Shown here in pieces: positions 6,911 through 12,981 of a DNA stretch of 15,268 nucleotides (position 1 is its first letter; each line of letters starts with the position of its first letter). The stretch is taken from the NCBI GenBank assembly GCA_937927695.1, contig CALBRU010000338.1, forward strand, positions 1 through 15,268, read 5' to 3'. Source of the stretch: an uncultured Thiomonas sp. (lineage in GTDB: Bacteria; Pseudomonadota; Gammaproteobacteria; Burkholderiales; Burkholderiaceae_C). The position numbers and the translations under genes were made by a program. Below the pieces are notes generated by a model. The model saw nothing but the letters and a program-made list of their open reading frames with translations. It was not told the DNA's origin and did not search any database.

Positions 6911-8551
6911 ATGCTGGGACTGATGCAAAACCATCCGCTGATGATTTCCGGGCTGCTCGATTTCGCTGCACGCTATCACGGTGACACCGAAATCGTCTCG
7001 CGCCGGGTGGAGGGCGATGTTCACCGCACCACTTATGCCGAAGTGCAGCAGCGCGCTGCGCAGTGCGCCAACGCACTCGACGCTCTGGGGCTGGCGGCGC
7101 AAGACCGCGTAGGCACCCTCGCCTGGAATGGCTACCGGCACTTCGTGCTGTATTACGGGGTGTCGGGCAGCGAGCGCATTCTGCATACCCTCAACCCCCG
7201 GCTGCACCCCGAGCAGATTGCGTGGATCATCAACCACGCTGATGACCGCGTGGTGTGCTTCGATCTCACCTTCGCCCCCATTGCCAAGGCCGTCGCCGCA
7301 CATTGCCCCGGCGTGAAGCACTGGGTGGCGCTGTGCGAAGCTGGCGCCCTGCCCGCCGATCTGGCCGAGGCCATTCCAGGAGTGCTGAGCTTCGATGCGC
7401 TGCTTGCGGCGCAAGACACGCAATACACCTGGCCCGTGTTCGACGAAAACACCGCCTCCTCGCTGTGCTACACCAGCGGCACCACCGGCAACCCCAAGGG
7501 CGTGCTCTACAGCCACCGCTCTACCGTGCTGCACGCCTACGCCGCAGCCCTGCCCGATGTGATGAACCTGTCAGCGCGCGACAGCGTGTTGCCCGTGGTG
7601 CCCATGTTCCACGTCAACGCCTGGGGCATTCCCTACGCTGCGGCGCTGACCGGCGCCAAATTGGTGTTCCCCGGCCCGGCGCTCGACGGCAAATCGCTGT
7701 TCGAACTGATGCGAGACGAGGGCGTGACCCTGGCCGCTGGCGTGCCCACCGTCTGGCTCGGACTGCTCAATTTCATGCGCGACAACAAAGTCAGAATCCC
7801 CACCTTGCAGCGCACGGTGATCGGCGGCGCTGCAGCCGCACCTGCCATGATCCGCGCCTTCGAGGAAGAACTCGGCATTCACGTTCTGCACGCCTGGGGC
7901 ATGACCGAGATGAGCCCGCTTGGCACCTTGTGCAGCCTGAAAAACAAACATCTGGCGCTGGACAAAGCATCGCAATTTTCCATTCAGATCAAACAGGGAA
8001 GGCCGATTTTCGGGGTGGATGTGCGCGTGGTGGACGGCAACGGCACCGACCTACCGTGGGACGGAAAATCCACCGGCAATCTGCTGGTGCGCGGCCCGTG
8101 GATTGCGAGCGACTACTACCGCAGCGAGGCCCCCAGCCCGTTGCAGGACGGCTGGTTTCCCACGGGCGACGTGGTCACCATCGACGCCGACGGCTACATC
8201 CAGATCACCGACCGCACCAAGGACGTGATCAAGTCCGGCGGCGAATGGATCAGTTCGATCGAACTGGAAAACATCGCTATGGCCCACCCTGCCGTGGCCA
8301 TGGCCGCCTGCATCGCCCGCCCCGACCCGAAGTGGGACGAACGGCCGCTACTGGTTGTGGTCAAGCGCGAAGGCAGCACGCTGGAGCGCGACGAACTGCT
8401 GAAGTTCTACGAAGGCAAGGTGGCTAAATGGATGATCCCGGACGATGTGGTCTTCGTCCCGGCCATTCCCTTGGGCGCTACCGGCAAAATTCTGAAAAAC
8501 CGCCTGCGCGCTGAATTGACCTCGCCTCAGGCTGCGTCCCCGCAGGCCTGA
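6911..8551 (+). CDS. AMP-forming fatty acid (medium/long-chain) acyl-CoA ligase
   Basis: This adenylate-forming enzyme activates a carboxylic acid with ATP and CoA to an acyl-CoA plus AMP and pyrophosphate. The 546 residues contain the full ANL set: the phosphate loop YTSGTTGNPKG (187-197), PMFHVNAWG (231-239), WGMTE (329-333), GWFPTGD (414-420) and the hinge DRTKDVIKSGGEWIS (434-448). The catalytic lysine is in the C-terminal PLGATGK (Lys526). It resembles the AlkK/FadD-like group often annotated as medium- or long-chain fatty acid or 3-(methylthio)propionyl-CoA ligase; the substrate cannot be read from sequence. The start at 6911 is set by AGGAG at 6900-6904, six bases upstream, and gives the family N terminus MLGLMQ. 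An upstream in-frame ATG at 6872 is less likely. The last ten residues repeat SPQA, and this end sits in a strong inverted repeat. The gene is monocistronic, flanked by minus-strand genes. Confidence 0.93.
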   Translation: MLGLMQNHPLMISGLLDFAARYHGDTEIVSRRVEGDVHRTTYAEVQQRAAQCANALDALGLAAQDRVGTLAWNGYRHFVLYYGVSGSERILHTLNPRLHPEQIAWIINHADDRVVCFDLTFAPIAKAVAAHCPGVKHWVALCEAGALPADLAEAIPGVLSFDALLAAQDTQYTWPVFDENTASSLCYTSGTTGNPKGVLYSHRSTVLHAYAAALPDVMNLSARDSVLPVVPMFHVNAWGIPYAAALTGAKLVFPGPALDGKSLFELMRDEGVTLAAGVPTVWLGLLNFMRDNKVRIPTLQRTVIGGAAAAPAMIRAFEEELGIHVLHAWGMTEMSPLGTLCSLKNKHLALDKASQFSIQIKQGRPIFGVDVRVVDGNGTDLPWDGKSTGNLLVRGPWIASDYYRSEAPSPLQDGWFPTGDVVTIDADGYIQITDRTKDVIKSGGEWISSIELENIAMAHPAVAMAACIARPDPKWDERPLLVVVKREGSTLERDELLKFYEGKVAKWMIPDDVVFVPAIPLGATGKILKNRLRAELTSPQAASPQA

Positions 8552-8554
8552 GGC
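8524..8554. terminator. Long inverted repeat across the end of the acyl-CoA ligase gene
   Basis: GCCTCAGGC (8524-8532) pairs perfectly with GCCTGAGGC (8546-8554). Inside it, TGCG (8533-8536) pairs with CGCA (8541-8544), leaving one bulged G and a TCCC loop, for 13 base pairs in all. It includes the ligase stop codon (8549-8551) and lies 30 bp from the convergent DUF1641 stop. A transcript-end hairpin serving both genes is the simplest reading, but no T-run follows it on either strand, so it is not a textbook intrinsic terminator. It could instead protect 3' ends from exonucleases. Confidence 0.5.
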
Positions 8555-8583
8555 AACACTCGGGCTTGAATGCCGGACTTCAA

Positions 8584-9114
8584 TCAATGGTCGGCAGCGC
8601 CCTTGCCGTTGGACGCGTTGTTGTTCAGCGCGCCGGCCATGCGGGCCAGGGTTTGGATGCCGTGCTGCACTTCCTTGTCGCGCAGCATGTGCATCAGGCC
8701 GCCAAAGCCGCCGAGGTGCTTGTCGTCGGAGGCTTGACTGGCTTGGTCGATCACCGCGCTGATCTTGTCGGGCAGCTTGAGCATCTGCGTCATGGTGGCA
8801 TTGAGGTCGGTGTCGCGCAGCCCCTCTGCCGCGAGGATGGCGTTATCGCGCAGTTGCCGCAAAGCGCCCACTTCGTAGAGGGTGACGAGTGTGGCGAGCA
8901 GCTCACGAACGGCTGGCAGCAGCTTGGGGTCTTGCACCAGTTCAGTGAGAGTGAGCACCGCTTCGGTCATTTCGCCGCCGAGGTTTTTCACCGCAAAACT
9001 ACCCAGTTCTTCGGCCTGCGCATAGCGGTCGGCCATGCGGCCTAGCGCGGCCCATTGCGCCGGGTTGAGTGCAGGGGCGGCCGCGGTCGCCTTGGAGGTA
9101 TCGGTCATGTCCAT
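8584..9114 (-). CDS. DUF1641 domain protein, partner of the SQR-like flavoprotein
   Basis: This 176-residue protein has the DUF1641 signature near its C terminus: GGFGGLMHMLRDKEVQHGIQ at 135-154, followed by a helix to about 162. The rest is predicted all-helical (an amphipathic stretch at about 50-125), with no signal peptide or clear membrane span. DUF1641 genes are repeatedly found next to sulfide:quinone oxidoreductase-like or formate-dehydrogenase-associated genes; their biochemical role is not established. Here it is 22 bp downstream of the flavoprotein gene on the same strand, so the two are very likely one operon. The start at 9114 is chosen because GGGAG (9125-9121) lies six bases upstream; an in-frame ATG at 9108 would leave a 12-base gap. 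The tail (NNNASNGKGAADH) is polar and probably disordered. Confidence 0.88.
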   Translation of the reverse strand: MDMTDTSKATAAAPALNPAQWAALGRMADRYAQAEELGSFAVKNLGGEMTEAVLTLTELVQDPKLLPAVRELLATLVTLYEVGALRQLRDNAILAAEGLRDTDLNATMTQMLKLPDKISAVIDQASQASDDKHLGGFGGLMHMLRDKEVQHGIQTLARMAGALNNNASNGKGAADH

Positions 9115-9120
9115 GGTGGT

Positions 9121-9125
9121 CTCCC
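9121..9125 (-). promoter_or_regulatory. Ribosome binding site deciding the DUF1641 start
   Basis: GGGAG read on the minus strand stands six bases before the ATG at 9114 and 12 before the alternative ATG at 9108. It lies in the 22-bp gap after the flavoprotein stop codon, so the downstream gene has its own initiation signal. Confidence 0.6.
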
Positions 9126-9136
9126 GTTGCGCTGGC

Positions 9137-10429
9137 TCAAGCCGCCATTTTTTCGGCCATGATGCGCGCGGCGTCCAGACCCCACGGCGGCATCTTGCCC
9201 TTGGAGCGGAAGAACAGGTTCTTGTACTGCATCTTCAGCAGATAGGGAATGTGGCCGAGTTTGAGCACCTGGGTGTCGCCGCCGAACCAGGAGTTGGAGC
9301 GGATGTAGAAAGCTTGGTTGTTGCCGATGTCGCCGATGCAATACACCACTGGCTCCAACTTGCCGTCGGCCTGCTCCGCCGTCAGTCGCTTCATGTCCTT
9401 GGCAATTTGCTTGCCGACGATCTCGGCCTGCTGGTGGCCGATGGCGCCGAGCTTGGGCACGGTCACGGCGGCGCAATCTCCTGCGGCAAAGACCGTGGGA
9501 TATTTGGGGTTGCGCATCAGCAGGTCGGTGATGATGAAGCCCTCGCTGTCGCTGATCGGCAGGCCCTTGAGGAAGGCATGCGGCGTCCAATCGGGGAAGA
9601 TGATTTTCAATTCGGCCTCGACCGACTGGCCGTTGGCGAATTCCACGCCCTCTTGGGTCAGCCGCTTGATGTCCTGCGTCTTGTTCATGTAGTGAAAACC
9701 CATGCCGCTGGCGATGTCGAGCAACTGACCGACCACTTTCTCGCCCGCATCTTCGGCAATCAACGCAGCCGGGGTGAACACGGTGATTTTGTCCGGCCCG
9801 CCCTTGCCGTTCTGTCCCAGCCAGGTGGCGCAGGCCAGCATGGTCTCCACCGGCGGACCTTCGCACGCGGCCTCGGCCGCCGGAATGCTGCCGCCCGGAT
9901 ACGGCTCCAATCCCTTGGCGCCATCGCCCTGGGGAAACCGCGCCGAGCCGATGGCAATCGGGCCGCCCTTGTAGTCGTGCATCAGGTACTGGCGCAGCGC
10001 CTCGCCGTAGGTGTTGTCAGTAACGGTGTGACCGAACTGTGCGAAGCCCTCGATCTTGTCAAACGCCAGCCGGTTGCCCAGCGCGACCACCAGGTAGTCG
10101 TAGGTCGTGGACGTGGGCGCAGCGCCCGGGCGCTCGCTGGGCACATAGTCCACCCGCTTGGCATCCACATCGAGCGCGGTGACTTCGCCCTGGATGAAGC
10201 GCGCGCCGATGTCGTGCAGCGGCTCCAGGATGTCCATGGTCATGGTGAGCTGCGGATTGCGGTTCTCGAACACCTCCGCCGGAATATTGGGCACGTACAA
10301 CAGGTAGGGTTTGCGGTCGATCACTGTGATGTCCACGCTGTCGCCCGCGTATTTACGGATTTCCTGCGCGCTGCCCAGACCGGCGAAGTTGCCGCCCAGA
10401 ATCAAGACCCGTGGTTTTGCTGCACTCAT
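9137..10429 (-). CDS. sqr: Sulfide:quinone oxidoreductase-like FAD-dependent oxidoreductase
   Basis: This 430-residue flavoprotein of the disulfide oxidoreductase family probably oxidises sulfide and passes electrons to membrane quinone. The FAD-binding motif is at the N terminus (LILGGNFAGLGSAQ, 9-22), with VIDRKPYLLYVPNIP (37-51) after it. Cys189 lies in AACEGPPVE, matching the Cys-x-GP-x-x-E redox-cysteine motif of SQRs. Cys364 in VVYCIGDIGNN stands where the second redox cysteine is expected. The FAD-contacting FAAGDCAAV is at 314-322. The C-terminal region (about 390-430) is amphipathic and suits monotopic membrane attachment. No cysteine occurs before 189, so the third cysteine of type I SQRs is absent. 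The SQR type is uncertain; another FAD-dependent NADH or sulfur-compound oxidoreductase is the main alternative. The start at 10429 has AGGAG (10440-10436) six bases upstream; an open extension to 10537 is not homologous. It is the first gene of an operon with the DUF1641 gene. Confidence 0.82.
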   Translation of the reverse strand: MSAAKPRVLILGGNFAGLGSAQEIRKYAGDSVDITVIDRKPYLLYVPNIPAEVFENRNPQLTMTMDILEPLHDIGARFIQGEVTALDVDAKRVDYVPSERPGAAPTSTTYDYLVVALGNRLAFDKIEGFAQFGHTVTDNTYGEALRQYLMHDYKGGPIAIGSARFPQGDGAKGLEPYPGGSIPAAEAACEGPPVETMLACATWLGQNGKGGPDKITVFTPAALIAEDAGEKVVGQLLDIASGMGFHYMNKTQDIKRLTQEGVEFANGQSVEAELKIIFPDWTPHAFLKGLPISDSEGFIITDLLMRNPKYPTVFAAGDCAAVTVPKLGAIGHQQAEIVGKQIAKDMKRLTAEQADGKLEPVVYCIGDIGNNQAFYIRSNSWFGGDTQVLKLGHIPYLLKMQYKNLFFRSKGKMPPWGLDAARIMAEKMAA

Positions 10430-10685
10430 GGCGTTCTCCTCAAGTGAGTTATTGATCCGGGGAAAGAGGGCCCAACCCCGGTGGCCGAATTCACCACACC
10501 ACGACACTTGTGCGACAACCGACCACGTACCAACCATAGTCCGGCGAGTATGTCATTGCAAACCAAACATCTCGTTTATTGCATCCATTTACGACCGCGA
10601 CGACCTTTCACAGAAAAGTGGTAACCAAACGCCGCATTTCAGCAAGACTTCATTTTTGAAGCGTCAACTGTCGAAACTTTGCGCT
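10430..10685. other. Intergenic region: sqr leader and thiDE 3' flank
   Basis: This 256-bp stretch separates the thiDE stop from the sqr start; both genes are on the minus strand. It is less GC-rich in its right half (10550-10685) than the surrounding genes. It holds a candidate sqr promoter (10533-10561), an inverted repeat with CCGGGG (10457-10462) and CCCCGG (10476-10481) that would fold in the sqr leader RNA, and a larger inverted repeat at the thiDE end (10655-10690). No small gene with a ribosome site was found. Confidence 0.7.
10533..10561 (-). promoter_or_regulatory. Candidate sigma-70-type promoter for sqr-DUF1641
   Basis: On the minus strand, TTGCAA (10561-10556) and TATGGT (10538-10533) are separated by exactly 17 bases. 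Each hexamer matches four of six consensus positions. Transcription would begin near 10526 and give a leader of about 95 bases. This is weak evidence on its own; the location in the longest gene-free stretch before sqr is the main support. Confidence 0.3.
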
Positions 10686-10690
10686 TCAAA
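10655..10690. repeat. Inverted repeat at the end of thiDE
   Basis: TTTGAAGCG (10655-10663) pairs perfectly with CGCTTCAAA (10682-10690) across an 18-base loop and includes the thiDE stop codon. A second, smaller hairpin (CTTCA 10648-10652, TGAAG 10657-10661) overlaps its left arm, so the two would compete. Downstream on the minus strand the bases are A-rich rather than T-rich, so a classical intrinsic terminator is not supported. It may still mark or protect the thiDE transcript end. Confidence 0.35.
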
Positions 10691-12200
10691 CCATCGCCTG
10701 CGCCACGGCTTCGTCGGCGCAAGCCGGCCAGATGTGCAGGGCTTCGCGCACGGCCAGGCGCGGGTTGGCCGCCTGCGTCACGGCGCTGACCACCGCCGCG
10801 CCGGATACCCCAGCGGCCCGCACCTCCGACATTTGCCCCAGGCTGATGCCGCCGATCGCCACCACCGGATAGCGCGGGGACAACCACTGCCGCCACTGAG
10901 TCAGGCGCTCCAGGCCCAGCGGGCGATAGGGCATGGCCTTGAGCGTGGTGGGAAAGACCGGGCCGAGCGCAATATAGGAAGGCCGTAGCGCGTGCGCACG
11001 GGCGATCTCGGCCGGGGTATGAGTGCTCAGACCCAGACGCAGCCCGGCCGTGTGGATGGCGGGCAGGTCGGCGGTATGCACATCGTCCTGCCCGAGGTGC
11101 ACGCCATAAGCGCCCGCCTCGATGGCTTCGCGCCAGTGGTCGTTGATGAACAACTGCGTGCCCGGCACCTCTCGCGCTGCCTGCACGGCTTCGCGAATCT
11201 GCATACGCAATTGGGCGCCCTCGATCTCCTTGATGCGCAGCTGGATAGTGCACACGCCCCACTCCAGCAGACGCAGCACCCAGTCCGCATCGGGCACGAC
11301 GGGATAAAACCCGATCTGCCCGGAGAGCCGCGCGAAATCGGGCGGCGCCTCTTCGGACTGCCCCGGCAACGGCAGCCAGGGCAGATCGTCGCTGTCAGCC
11401 CGCGCGTCGGTTCGGGTGTTCGGCCGCCCCGGCCCTGCCGCAATGGCCTGATCGATGCCGGCATGCGCTCGCAACTGCGCCTCGGCAGCGGCGTCGAGCA
11501 CGCTCCAGCCCTCGGCCAATCGCGCGGCGCACACGCTGGCATGAACGCTGCCTGAACCATGCGCACTGCGCGGCAGACGGCGGCTGACGAGCGGCAGCAC
11601 CGTGCTGCTGGTGACGACCCAGTCGGTGCTGTGCGCCCCCCAGGCATTGCCGCCTTTGATCACCACGGCGCGATTCGGTGCCCCCACCTCCAGCCAGCGG
11701 CTGCGAATCGCGCTGATCCATGCGGCCGGGGCAGGCCCCATCTCCCACGCGGGCAAATCGAGCAGGGCGCTGGCTTCCGCGCGGTTGGCGGTGATGAGAT
11801 CGGCCCGTTGTGCCAGACGCATCGCCAGACCGCCTCCGTGCGCTTTGACCCAGGGCTCTGATCCGTCCGCCGAAGCCAGTTGCGGGTCCCACACCACCGG
11901 GCACTGCCGCGCCTCAACAAACTGCGCCACCTCCTCGGCCACCGCGGCATGGCTGATCATGCCGATTTTCACTGCGGCGGGTTCGCCATCAGCCAACAAG
12001 GTGCGCAGGCTGTTGCGCAGCAAGGCCACGTCCGCGGCCTGCACGCCCTGCACGCCGTAGGAGTTCTGCGCGGTCAGCGCCGTGGTGATGCTCGTCCCGC
12101 GCCATCCCAGCGCAGCCCAGGTGGCGAGATCGGCCGCTTGGCCCGAGCCCCCCGTGGGATCGTGGGCGTCAATGGTGAGAAGATAGGCAGTGGTCGTCAT
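10686..12200 (-). CDS. thiDE: Fused ThiD (HMP/HMP-P kinase) and ThiE (thiamine-phosphate synthase)
   Basis: This 504-residue protein joins two steps of thiamine synthesis. The N half (about 1-255) is a ThiD-like ribokinase fold: DPTGGSGQAADLATW (14-28), TALTAQNSYGVQGVQ (40-54), VKIGM (77-81), DPQLAS (105-110), ITANRAEA (136-143), IKGGN (181-185). A polar linker at about 256-290 leads to a ThiE TIM barrel with IQLRIKE (319-325), FINDHWREAIEAG (351-363), GVHLGQDD (366-373), GLSTHTPAEI (390-399), LGPVFPTTLK (412-421) and VVAIGGI (446-452). The kinase would phosphorylate hydroxymethylpyrimidine, and ThiE would join the pyrophosphate product to thiazole phosphate. The anion-hole motif reads HGSGS (214-218) where ThiD normally has HGTGC, so the proposed catalytic cysteine is a serine (Ser218). 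The ATG at 12200 has no visible ribosome site. No TPP riboswitch motif (CTGAGA-type) was seen upstream. The gene stands alone. Confidence 0.92.
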   Translation of the reverse strand: MTTTAYLLTIDAHDPTGGSGQAADLATWAALGWRGTSITTALTAQNSYGVQGVQAADVALLRNSLRTLLADGEPAAVKIGMISHAAVAEEVAQFVEARQCPVVWDPQLASADGSEPWVKAHGGGLAMRLAQRADLITANRAEASALLDLPAWEMGPAPAAWISAIRSRWLEVGAPNRAVVIKGGNAWGAHSTDWVVTSSTVLPLVSRRLPRSAHGSGSVHASVCAARLAEGWSVLDAAAEAQLRAHAGIDQAIAAGPGRPNTRTDARADSDDLPWLPLPGQSEEAPPDFARLSGQIGFYPVVPDADWVLRLLEWGVCTIQLRIKEIEGAQLRMQIREAVQAAREVPGTQLFINDHWREAIEAGAYGVHLGQDDVHTADLPAIHTAGLRLGLSTHTPAEIARAHALRPSYIALGPVFPTTLKAMPYRPLGLERLTQWRQWLSPRYPVVAIGGISLGQMSEVRAAGVSGAAVVSAVTQAANPRLAVREALHIWPACADEAVAQAMV

Positions 12201-12338
12201 ATTGGATTTTTGTCGGTTGGTTGCCGCAGTGTAGGCAAGCTGCGCTACGGCTCAAGTCTTGTAAGCTGAGCATCCCTATTTCAGTTCGGTGGCAAGACCC
12301 ACTTGTCAACTTTCCCTGATCGTCTCCGTTGCTTTTCC
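12201..12338. other. Divergent intergenic region between thiDE and the secreted protein gene
   Basis: This 138-bp stretch must carry both promoters. On the minus strand a perfect TTGACA (12309-12304) has no good -10 at 16-18 bases, so it is not called as a promoter. Two CAAG/CTTG dyads occur, CAAG-T-CTTG at 12253-12261 and CAAG-5-CTTG at 12293-12305, about 40 bp apart. No riboswitch, small RNA or ORF was recognised. Confidence 0.4.
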
Positions 12339-12923
12339 ATGAAACCAAACCTCGCATTCCCCGCTCTCCTCCTGAGCGCCTGCGCCTGGGCTTTGCCTGC
12401 GCACGCTGATGGCCCTCCGGTCAGCATTCAGTTCAGCATCGGCACGCCGCCTCCGCAGCCGGTCTATGTGGCGCCGCAGCCGGTGTATGCGCCGCCGCCC
12501 GTGTTCGTCGCGGCGCCGCCCACCATGATTTGGCTCCCCGAATTCAGCGGCTATGTCGCGCTGGGGGTATCGCAGCCTTTGTTCTACCTTGGCGGCCTCT
12601 ACTACTACAACAGCGGTGGACGTTGGTACACTGGCCCGCACTATGGCGGCCCGTGGCATCCCGCCGCACGCATTCCACCTGGCCTGCGCAAATTCCATGA
12701 CCGTGACTGGCAGCGGGCTCAAGACCGCGCTTATCGCCACGACCGCGATCCGCAATGGAAGCGTTTCCGCGCCGAGTCGCCCCGCCCCGGTTATCGCCCC
12801 GAGGGCGGCCCCCCGGGACAACGCCCAGACCACGGACGCGGCCCGGACCGGCATGACCGGGAACAGCACGGATACGGGCCTGACCATGGGCCAGGCAACG
12901 GCCACGGACGCGACAATCACTGA
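12339..12923 (+). CDS. Secreted Pro-rich, His/Arg/Asp-rich protein with PXPV-like repeats
   Basis: I recognise the style of this 194-residue protein but not a function. Residues 1-23 are a Sec signal peptide with a clear AHA/D cleavage site, placing it in the periplasm or outside the cell. Residues 39-59 are a short tandem repeat (PQPVYVA, PQPVYAP, PPVFVAA), like the PXPV repeats of many betaproteobacterial exported proteins; the 21-bp repetition is visible in the DNA at 12453-12493. Next is an aromatic segment (about 62-107) with FYLGGLYYYNSGGRWY and GPHYGGPW, also seen in that group. The tail from about 118 is strongly charged and low in complexity, with at least nine His plus many Asp and Arg, which could bind metal ions. 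The start at 12339 gives a perfect signal peptide, although no ribosome site is visible. It converges on the metal-sensing kinase gene, which makes a metal-related role plausible but unproven. Confidence 0.82.
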   Translation: MKPNLAFPALLLSACAWALPAHADGPPVSIQFSIGTPPPQPVYVAPQPVYAPPPVFVAAPPTMIWLPEFSGYVALGVSQPLFYLGGLYYYNSGGRWYTGPHYGGPWHPAARIPPGLRKFHDRDWQRAQDRAYRHDRDPQWKRFRAESPRPGYRPEGGPPGQRPDHGRGPDRHDREQHGYGPDHGPGNGHGRDNH

Positions 12924-12925
12924 AA

Positions 12926-12978
12926 GCCGCGAGAGACAAGACCCCCATCGCGGCCCTCTAGTCAGCGCCCCTGCGCTG
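12926..12978. terminator. Paired hairpins between convergent genes
   Basis: The 58-bp gap between the secreted-protein stop (12923) and the kinase stop (12982) holds two inverted repeats. GCCGCGA (12926-12932) pairs with TCGCGGC (12948-12954), and CAGCGC (12963-12968) pairs with GCGCTG (12973-12978) over a CCCT loop. The second is followed on the plus strand by TCTT, a weak U-rich tail. Transcription termination for the converging genes is the likeliest job; neither is a strong intrinsic terminator. Confidence 0.4.
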
Positions 12979-12981
12979 TCT

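Noticed and set aside
6794..7534. A 247-codon upstream extension of the ZntB-like reading frame
   Set aside because: Homology begins only at the ATG at 6793, and the extension is antisense to the first part of the acyl-CoA ligase, whose motifs are intact.
9035..10447. A 470-codon plus-strand open frame opposite sqr and part of the DUF1641 gene
   Set aside because: It spans two real genes on the other strand and has no motif; long antisense frames are expected at this GC content.
10430..10537. N-terminal extension of the SQR-like protein to 10537
   Set aside because: The added residues are not flavoprotein-like, and AGGAG lies six bases before the ATG at 10429, which opens directly into the FAD-binding motif.
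12304..12309. A perfect TTGACA on the minus strand as the thiDE -35 box
   Set aside because: No acceptable -10 hexamer lies 16-18 bases downstream, so the hexamer alone is not enough.
12201..12338. A TPP riboswitch ahead of thiDE
   Set aside because: The conserved CTGAGA-type and ACCTGATC-type elements are absent from the minus-strand leader.
12453..12493. A DNA tandem repeat or CRISPR-like element
   Set aside because: The 21-bp repetition is in frame and encodes the PQPVYVA/PQPVYAP protein repeat of the secreted protein.
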